Below are positions 11,401 through 16,790 of a DNA stretch of 64,000 bases, in pieces. This DNA comes from Pleurocapsa minor HA4230-MV1 (GTDB lineage Bacteria; Cyanobacteriota; Cyanobacteriia; Cyanobacteriales; Xenococcaceae). The DNA is taken from contig JAHHHZ010000020.1 in the NCBI GenBank assembly GCA_019359095.1, positions 248,001 to 312,000 of the forward strand, written 5' to 3'. The translations under genes were made by a program, and so were the position numbers. The notes under the pieces were generated by a model that did not search any database, was not told where the DNA came from, and saw only the letters and a list, made by a program, of their open reading frames with translations. Every line of letters begins with the position of its first letter. Position 1 is the first letter of the stretch.

Positions 11401-13032
11401 ATGAGATTCAACAGTCTTGACCTTGAGGCTTTTCGGTTTACCAGGAACATGAACTTTAATCGCAGTTTCTGAATAGTTAGTGCCATCAGTAGTAGCTAAA
11501 ACACTAAGATTATTCAATCCTGTATTAAAAACCACCCCATACCAGGTTTGAGTGACTAATTTTGTGACGGGACTAACTTCAGTGCGTCCTACTTGAGAAG
11601 CATTAACTGATTGTCCGTTGACTTGCAAAATTACCGAAGCTTCTTCAGGATATTGAATAATAACCGTGCTAGAAACATTAGCGATCACTTCATCAGCTTT
11701 GGGAGTCAAAATTTTGACTAAATTCCCCGAAAACTTATCAGATATACTCGATTGAGGTTTAGCTTCTGCTGCTGGTGTTTTTGGCTCTGTGTTGGGTTGT
11801 TTTTGTTCAGATTCTGTCTCTGACTGGGGAGTATTAGTCTTTGGGGTGGATGATTCAACTGCTGGGGTTTGACTGGGTTCACTTGGTACATTGTCTGTGT
11901 CTTTTTTGACAATTACTTCACGGCTAGTCTCAGAAGTAAAACCACTCTTGCTGGCAATTACACTAACTTGATTTTTGCCCTCTGTTAGCTTTGTACCTGA
12001 CCAAGTTTTAGTAATTAAATTAGTTTTAAAGTCTAGCTGTTCATTGGCGATCAGGTTATGAGCAACTTCTTTGCCGTTAACCTCAAGTTTGACAGTAGTA
12101 CTAGCAGGATATTGGATAGTTACACTACTATCAGCTTCACCGTTAATAATTACTCCAGGTGCAGGGGTGATTATTTGAACCTTGCTTAAAATAATGCGAG
12201 CAGCAATTTCTTCTCGACTACGAGGATTAATTACTGGTGTTTCTTGCTGAGGCGGATTGGGATTGGTTGTGGCAGGTATCTGCTCAAATTTATCGACAGG
12301 AGATGCTAAACTAAGCTCCTTAATTTCAACATTTGACCAAGTTTGAGCAATTAGTTTTTGCTGTTGTAAATCAAGTTGACTAATCAATAGCTGCTCTTCA
12401 GGTTGAACTGTAAAATCTCGATCGCTATTACCTGTCGCTAGGCTTAATTGTTCGGTAGCAATATCTGACCAAACTTGGGCGATTAACTGTTGTTCTTCGG
12501 GTAGTAACTGTGTAATCAGTAATTCATCTGAGGCAGATTCTTGGCTATTAGTAACGGTAGGAGTTGCCAAGCTTAATTGTTCGGTGGCAATATCTGACCA
12601 AACTTGAGCGATTAACTGTTGCTCTTGAGGTAGAAGCTGCGTAATCAGTAATTCATCCGAGACAGATTCTTGGCTATTAGTAACGGTAGGAGTTGCCAAG
12701 CTCAATTGTTCGGTAGCAATATCTGACCAAACTTGAGCAATTAACTGTCGCTCTTCGGGTAGTAACTGCGTAATGAGTAATTCATCCGAGGCAGATTCTT
12801 GGCTATTAGTAACGGTAGGAGTTGCCAGGCTCAATTGTTCGGTAGCAATATCTGACCAAGCTTGAGCGATTAACTGTCGCTGTCGGGGTAGGGGCAGTTC
12901 GCGAACTGCCCCTACTTGAGCGATCGCAATTGGGGTCGTAAAAGCTGTATAAAAAATGGTACTACAAACCGTCGCCATGAAGGTGATTAGAGGTAGAGAT
13001 AGTTTTTTTGGGTAACTAGTTTTTGGCTTCAT
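8440..13032 (-). CDS. Large outer-membrane beta-barrel protein with N-terminal 43-aa repeats and Ig-like domains
   Basis: A 1530-residue protein. The signal peptide (about 1-38) ends near TPIAIAQ. It is followed by four to five 43-residue repeats (core LIAQVWSDIATEQLSLATPTV; the fourth and fifth are decayed). Two similar beta domains follow (IQYPASTTVKLEVNGKEV; IQYPEEASVILQVNGQSV), separated by a Gln/Pro/Thr-rich linker. Next is an invasin-like Ig domain (IPADGKSIATVKGQFLDEQG). From about residue 680 to 1510 the chain is alternating aromatic/polar strands typical of an outer-membrane barrel. It ends with a charged KKKEKEK tail. It lies 39 bp downstream of the 876-aa DUF11 gene, so co-transcription is likely. 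The barrel may export or anchor the neighbouring DUF11 proteins (inference). A perfect 28-bp palindrome is translated at the signal peptide/repeat junction. Confidence 0.88.
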   Translation of the reverse strand: MKPKTSYPKKLSLPLITFMATVCSTIFYTAFTTPIAIAQVGAVRELPLPRQRQLIAQAWSDIATEQLSLATPTVTNSQESASDELLITQLLPEERQLIAQVWSDIATEQLSLATPTVTNSQESVSDELLITQLLPQEQQLIAQVWSDIATEQLSLATPTVTNSQESASDELLITQLLPEEQQLIAQVWSDIATEQLSLATGNSDRDFTVQPEEQLLISQLDLQQQKLIAQTWSNVEIKELSLASPVDKFEQIPATTNPNPPQQETPVINPRSREEIAARIILSKVQIITPAPGVIINGEADSSVTIQYPASTTVKLEVNGKEVAHNLIANEQLDFKTNLITKTWSGTKLTEGKNQVSVIASKSGFTSETSREVIVKKDTDNVPSEPSQTPAVESSTPKTNTPQSETESEQKQPNTEPKTPAAEAKPQSSISDKFSGNLVKILTPKADEVIANVSSTVIIQYPEEASVILQVNGQSVNASQVGRTEVSPVTKLVTQTWYGVVFNTGLNNLSVLATTDGTNYSETAIKVHVPGKPKSLKVKTVESHIPADGKSIATVKGQFLDEQGKVSVWNETVTLNSSEGKFVGADLNPDRPGFQVKSQKGEFTASLQAGYDAETVTVQAQSSHLEAYTQIQFKNTLREQPLLTGFANLRIGARGTDYYDNYRDFLPLDEDNGAEVDFNSAAFITGSFGKWSYTGAFNSDRPLNEDNNGETRIFRTYSDSESGYPVYGDSSTTEVTTPSTDSVYLRLEKNSAIEFAEPDYFMWGDYNTEEFATESQEFSAISRQLHGFKSNYNLGNFQLNAFYANNAEGFQRDGIAPDGTSGFYFLSRRLLIPGSEDVYLELTPLNDPGNVVNRERLTLGLDYEIDYDRGTLLFKDPVLRTAIDDRGNVLVRRIITTYQFESETRDSTLIGGRARYHFDRDFDRPTWLGMSYLNEDRGDLDFKLLGFDAYVSLGNWGKIIAEYANSENQTIFADANGSAYRLEGEVKFTNNILGRAYYREADEGFANNATLSFVPGQKRYGGELTAKVAETTNLRFLYERQENNGVAPRPLDELEDFLNPGFDPVPGSRVDNSVSTITAGVEQKIGKADLGLDLTWRDRQDNTVSGNLNSTSTQLRSHFSIPIVDKLNFHALNDLTLSNSTDALYSDRFGLGLDWEFYEGLSLVFNHQWFTRGDLAGESLTTFGLQGEYNPWANATLTGRYNITNGIDGINNVGSIGLQQKLSLAPGLNIDFDYEHTFDSSTQNSDTGTQFAQPFSVGQSAYSLSFGSGSTYGIGIEYTDDPDFTASAKWQYSDGSGGSNTVLSAGVTGKVSDALTTLFDYNQASSANQKFDIGTTRQLRLGLAYRDPKQDKFNALLRYEYEENGGTLPETILLGNGTGSQEHLFALEGIYAPNWRWEFYGKYAFRNSKTFLADDFVGSSNISLGQIRATYRLNYHIDLAAEARMIWQPSAGYTESGFLLEAGYYLTPEVRISGGYVFGRADDEDFTGTRSAGGPYVGLTVKLNSLLDGFGQHQAPSPPEVVSKKKEKEK
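12355..12873 (-). repeat. 129-bp tandem repeats encoding 43-aa units
   Basis: The Leu codon of LIAQ recurs at 12871, 12742, 12613 and 12484, exactly 129 bp apart. A diverged fifth copy follows 132 bp further on (12352). The first three units are nearly identical at DNA level. The fourth is altered in its second half. Confidence 0.92.
12888..12915. repeat. Perfect 28-bp palindrome translated in the barrel gene
   Basis: GTAGGGGCAGTTC, then GC, then its exact reverse complement. On the minus strand it reads in frame as VGAVRELPL plus the first base of the next Pro codon, between the signal peptide and the first 43-aa repeat. GTAGGGG...CCCCTAC palindromes are dispersed repeats in many cyanobacteria, and here one has become coding. 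Confidence 0.85.
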
Positions 13033-13071
13033 GGGTCAAGATAATTAACGGCATTTTGAACGCAAAATTGT

Positions 13072-15666
13072 TTAAGAATCAGAGTTGGGTCTAGTTGACT
13101 TAATTGACTTTTGCTCTGCTTGCCCTGGTTGGGGAGTAATTTCTCGTCGTGAATTAGCTTTTTTACCCGCAGCAGTGGGAGTTACCCCAAAGTTCATGCG
13201 CACCATGCCCCCAGGCTCTAACTTGACTAGCCGAGATTTGCTATTGCCCTCGCTAAAACGTAGGTTAGGAGCAAGGCGATATTCGGGAATACTAGTTAGA
13301 TCGAGGATTCCTGTATGAATGCCAGGCAAGACATTGGCAACGGAAAATAGACCTTCAGCATCAGTAATGACGCGGTTGCCATCTTCGAGGAAAATAACTG
13401 CTTCAGGAATCCCAGGCTCTCCTGGTTGCTGTTCGCCATCAAAGTTTTTATCGACAAATACTCGACCAATTAAAATGCCCGTATTTTCCAGAATTCCTGG
13501 TTCAATTCTGAGGTTATGAATCGCTGGCCCATCTTGAACAGGATTATCGTTATCGGTTCTTTGAGCATTAACAATGGCTGAATTTTGTCCCGAACCTCTT
13601 AAAGCATTGGGGGTTAACTGGGCAGCATAAACTAGATTAATTACCTCCTCAGTATTTAAAGTGATATCAGCAGTAAAATTAACCGTGCGATTGCGAAGCC
13701 TACCCGAAGGGTAATCGCTTTGAGTAGCAGTAACGGGAATCAGTTTTTCTTTGACTTCCGCTTTAATGCTGTCTGTTTGTAACTGAAAACCTTCAGGTAA
13801 AGTATCGGTAATTTGCAGGTTATCAATGGGTGCAGAAGCAAGATTACGAATCGCTAAACGATAGAGAACAATATCTCCTGGTTGAGCAGAAGCGCGATCG
13901 CCTGTTTTGGTAATCTGGATTTCTTGAGCATCACAGACACTGGTTCCTAGGTCTAAAACTGCTAAATCTAGGCCGACTCGTTCCGCATCTTCAACTAAGA
14001 TAATTTCTCCTGTAATCGTCGTTAGTCCATCCGAAGCCCGAATTGGCTTACCATCTAGAGAAGTGGCTGTATATTTAACAACATTTCCCTGGCGATCGCC
14101 AATTACTAGTTTGACTCGACGCTCATCGTAAATCGAGTTTTCAGGAGGCTTAACCACCAAAATATAAGTTGCGCCCAAATCTAATTGCTGGCGTTCTTCA
14201 TCCAGTAAAAAGCTATATCGACCTTGATCGCTATTAGCTAAGAAAAAGGGATTGCTGTTTTCAGTGTTAGGTTTAATACCTTTAGGTATATTGTTATTCG
14301 GGTCATCTGGTAATTCTGTGGCAGTTAAAGGCGTGATGTTATTAATACTGCTACCAGTAGGATCGTTAGAATTCGGTTCATACAAAGCTACAGAAAAACC
14401 GAGATATTCTGGTAGTATTTGACCAGCACAGCCAGTAATTTTGCCTAAAGGATCGATTAAGTTAGGATTAATCGTTAAAGGTGGCAAAATATTCAAAGAC
14501 TGGGAAGTTGAATTGCCACAACTAGGCTGAAGATTGAGGGTAATCGCCTCTAGTTTTTTGTCTACCTTTCCTACTTTGACGGTAATATCTAACTCGATAG
14601 ACTTACCCGCTGGAATAGATACTGTTTCGGCTGTTTTGGTAATATCTTTGCTTTGTACCTGAGCATCACTACTAGCTAGACGATAAACTACCCCTGTGAC
14701 TTTACCAGAGCCAGTTAAACCTTTGGCGGTAATTGCTTGGGCATTTGGTAAGACAACTTTGGTAACTTGCTTACTTTGGTTATCCAACCGAAATTTAAAC
14801 CGTATTGTGCTATCTGAAGTAATAAAAGTCTGCTTGCCTTGACGGAGATTAGTTAGATCTTGTTCAGCTTGTTTCTGAGCATTAATTAGTTGTTCTTTAA
14901 CTTCTGGCTGGCTAATTTCTTGGGCAATTAATTTTGTAGCAGAGCGTATTTGTTCGCTAAAACTAAAATCATTTTGTGGTAATATTTTTGACTTACTAGC
15001 AATTTCTATCTCTGAATTAGTTAAACCTAAATTTTTTAAATTAGATGCTTGTAATCCAGACAAAGCAGTTAATAAATCAGAATCAGGTATCTGTGCAATT
15101 AATTTCTGAGTTTTTGCAGCCTTTATTTTATCGTTGAGAATTTGTTTAATTGCTGCTACAGTTTCCTGCGAGGAAGTTTTGGCATCTAAAGTAGCCCAGG
15201 CAGATATAGCTGTAAGACTGGCAAGATTAGCGTCTTTTTCGTTTAATCCTTGGTTTTTAAACTGTTCAACTAAACTAAAAGCGATCGCGCCCAAACCAAC
15301 TACAGAATTACCCTTTAAATCTTCAATTCCTTGATTTACTAATCTTAAAGGTTGCTCTGTTTCACTATTAATATTGGCGGATATATTATTGGTATTAGAA
15401 ATAAGTCGATTTATTTTGCCCTTAGCTCGATCTGTATAACTAGTAACAGCATTATTAGAAATATCAAGTAAATTTGGTGCTACTGCATCACAGCTTAAAA
15501 CAGTTTGAGCAGAAGCAGCTTTAATACTATGAGGAATTAATCCACAGCAAACAATAATATTGGTTAAAATAGCTAGACTTTTTTGCCCACACAAAGTCGA
15601 AAATACTTTATGTAGTTTAGTTTTTGAATGAGATAGAGATTTATTCACAAAAAATTTCTCTGCCAT
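13072..15666 (-). CDS. Secreted DUF11 / SdrD_B-like surface protein
   Basis: 864 residues from the ATG at 15666. An upstream TTG at 15702 would only add a hydrophobic leader. A long basic N-region and hydrophobic segment (LAILTNIIVCCGLIPHSIKA) form the signal or anchor. Residues about 60-320 are helical with a coiled-coil-like Gln/Lys-rich stretch. Beta domains follow, then a DUF11 domain (PGDIVLYRLAIRNLASAP) and a C-terminal SdrD_B/CNA-B-like domain (GRVFVDKNFDGEQQPGEPGI). The SdrD_B type is usually a stalk repeat of adhesins. It sits directly upstream of the barrel gene (39-bp gap), so it may be a partner or substrate of that barrel. A palindromic repeat (13687-13718) lies within the coding sequence. 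Confidence 0.85.
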   Translation of the reverse strand: MAEKFFVNKSLSHSKTKLHKVFSTLCGQKSLAILTNIIVCCGLIPHSIKAASAQTVLSCDAVAPNLLDISNNAVTSYTDRAKGKINRLISNTNNISANINSETEQPLRLVNQGIEDLKGNSVVGLGAIAFSLVEQFKNQGLNEKDANLASLTAISAWATLDAKTSSQETVAAIKQILNDKIKAAKTQKLIAQIPDSDLLTALSGLQASNLKNLGLTNSEIEIASKSKILPQNDFSFSEQIRSATKLIAQEISQPEVKEQLINAQKQAEQDLTNLRQGKQTFITSDSTIRFKFRLDNQSKQVTKVVLPNAQAITAKGLTGSGKVTGVVYRLASSDAQVQSKDITKTAETVSIPAGKSIELDITVKVGKVDKKLEAITLNLQPSCGNSTSQSLNILPPLTINPNLIDPLGKITGCAGQILPEYLGFSVALYEPNSNDPTGSSINNITPLTATELPDDPNNNIPKGIKPNTENSNPFFLANSDQGRYSFLLDEERQQLDLGATYILVVKPPENSIYDERRVKLVIGDRQGNVVKYTATSLDGKPIRASDGLTTITGEIILVEDAERVGLDLAVLDLGTSVCDAQEIQITKTGDRASAQPGDIVLYRLAIRNLASAPIDNLQITDTLPEGFQLQTDSIKAEVKEKLIPVTATQSDYPSGRLRNRTVNFTADITLNTEEVINLVYAAQLTPNALRGSGQNSAIVNAQRTDNDNPVQDGPAIHNLRIEPGILENTGILIGRVFVDKNFDGEQQPGEPGIPEAVIFLEDGNRVITDAEGLFSVANVLPGIHTGILDLTSIPEYRLAPNLRFSEGNSKSRLVKLEPGGMVRMNFGVTPTAAGKKANSRREITPQPGQAEQKSIKSTRPNSDS
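13687..13718. repeat. Palindromic repeat translated in the DUF11/SdrD gene
   Basis: GCGATT...AATCGC arms enclose a TACCC-GAA-GGGTA hairpin. It is translated on the minus strand as SDYPSGRLRNR. GCGATT...AATCGC arms also occur in the non-coding gap near 20152-20178, which suggests a dispersed family. Confidence 0.6.
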
Positions 15667-15801
15667 AATAATTACTAATAAAATCAGCAAAACTATGAGC
15701 AAGACGATATAAATGTCAAAATAAAAATTAAAACCTGTTGGCGCTATTAATGGTCATTCAAGTATTAATTGATAGGACTAGGTAGTAAGTAGTCATAAAG
15801 G

Positions 15802-15846
15802 ATAAGCTTCGTGACCGTAGGGAATCCTTTAGGGCAAATAGGTAGT
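15802..15846 (-). repeat. 45-bp dispersed repeat, copy 1
   Basis: Identical over 45 bp, in inverted orientation, to 42925-42969. The sequence includes AAGCTTCGTGACCGTAGGG. Neither copy lies in a gene. No transposase or target duplication is visible. Confidence 0.9.
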
Positions 15847-15933
15847 AGGTAGTAAGTAGTAGGTCAAAAACTTATTACTCACTACTTCCAGCTTCTCCCC
15901 CATCATTAATTAATCGACAAAGAAAATAGTAGG

Positions 15934-15984
15934 GTGGGCAAGGAGTTTAACTCGATCACAAATCTGGAGAATACTTTTGCCCAC
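15934..15984. repeat. GTGGGCAA inverted repeat
   Basis: An 8-bp stem, GTGGGCAA (15934-15941) with TTGCCCAC (15977-15984), around a 35-nt loop. GGTGGGCA-type palindromes are frequent intergenic repeats in cyanobacteria. It could also act as a 3' hairpin of the upstream minus-strand gene. Confidence 0.5.
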
Positions 15985-16030
15985 CAGTTAGTTTAAAAAA
16001 CTAATTCCAACCCATCTATTGCTCATAAAT

Positions 16031-16055
16031 GTTGGGTTTCATTCTTCAACCCAAC
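16031..16055. repeat. GTTGGGTT hairpin repeat
   Basis: GTTGGGTT (16031-16038) pairs with AACCCAAC (16048-16055) across a 9-nt loop. This pattern is common as a dispersed palindrome in cyanobacterial intergenic DNA. It lies just downstream of the 187-aa gene, so it might also serve as a 3' end stabiliser. Confidence 0.5.
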
Positions 16056-16096
16056 CTACTAGCTACTTATCTAAAAAGCTAAAAGCTAATTAAGGC

Positions 16097-16660
16097 TTAC
16101 TGAACTTGTACCTGATACATAGCCGTGATTCCTGCTGTTGATGGCAGAGAACCAAATTTCCAGCGAATATGAGTATATGTTTCTGCGGGAGCAGGTTTTT
16201 CAATAGTTTTACCGTTTTCTGTTTTAACTTTAATGACTGGTTTCGCCACAAAAGTTTTACCATTGTCGGTGCTATAAGTAACCTCAGCTTGATTCTGACT
16301 CTTAGCTGTGTCTAGCTGGTAGATCATTTGCTGGGGAATCGGCTGAGTAATAATGAGATTTTTAGGAATATTTGTACTGGTATTCGCACTACTAACGCTG
16401 TAGCGTAAAATATCTCCAGGATTAACTATTGCATCATCTGCTAAATTAGACCACTCCACCTGTTCTTTACCGCCAGTTGTGACGACAATCGACTTTTTCT
16501 CGGCAATCAAATTTAACTTAACTGTCGGGTTTTGAGCTGCTTGAGCAATAATTTCCGTTACTGGTGGAAAACCTGCCAAGACGGGAGTTTGGTTAATTAA
16601 AGGCAGAGTAACGATCAATCCTAAAGTACCAATGCTCAGTAACTTATGTAGAAGTTTCAT
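16097..16660 (-). CDS. Small secreted DUF11-like protein
   Basis: 187 residues from the ATG at 16660. This start puts the basic MKLLHK and a hydrophobic core (IGTLGLIVTLPLI) in the signal-peptide position; the longer frame to 16720 lacks that logic. The mature part is one beta domain with the DUF11 hallmark NPGDILRYSVSSANTSTN and a C-terminal IRWKFGSLPSTAGITAMYQV strand. It has the size of a single-domain subunit. It lies between two larger DUF11 genes on the same strand, so a role as a small component of the same surface structure is likely but unproven. Confidence 0.82.
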   Translation of the reverse strand: MKLLHKLLSIGTLGLIVTLPLINQTPVLAGFPPVTEIIAQAAQNPTVKLNLIAEKKSIVVTTGGKEQVEWSNLADDAIVNPGDILRYSVSSANTSTNIPKNLIITQPIPQQMIYQLDTAKSQNQAEVTYSTDNGKTFVAKPVIKVKTENGKTIEKPAPAETYTHIRWKFGSLPSTAGITAMYQVQVQ

Positions 16661-16698
16661 ATTTGTATAAGCTAAGATGTCTACTGAAGAATTCGCTA

Positions 16699-16734
16699 GG
16701 GGCAATAGACCAGCTAACACCAGTCTATTGCTCC
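16699..16734 (-). other. Intercistronic stem-loop
   Basis: A 12-bp stem with one mismatch (GGGGCAATAGAC against GTCTATTGCTCC) and a 12-nt loop sits between the 929-aa gene and the 187-aa gene. In the minus-strand transcript no U-run follows, so it is more likely an RNA-processing or stabilising hairpin, or a repeat, than an intrinsic terminator. Confidence 0.5.
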
Positions 16735-16790
16735 GTTTTTTACTAGTTGCTAAGAATGCATCTATGCGATAGCTGCATTCAAATTAGACC

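Larger units (their letters stand above)
15667..16096. other. Repeat-rich intergenic region in the surface locus
   Basis: About 430 bp without a gene. It contains AGGTAGT-type heptamers (about 15780-15792 and 15839-15862), one copy of a 45-bp dispersed repeat (15802-15846), and two palindromes: GTGGGCAA/TTGCCCAC (15934-15984) and GTTGGGTT/AACCCAAC (16031-16055). The promoter of the downstream 864-aa gene must lie here or further up, but I could not define it. Confidence 0.7.

Noticed and set aside
11176-11472. 98-codon plus-strand ORF inside the barrel gene
   Set aside because: Lies wholly antisense to a well-supported 1530-aa gene; no domain, composition or spacing supports it.
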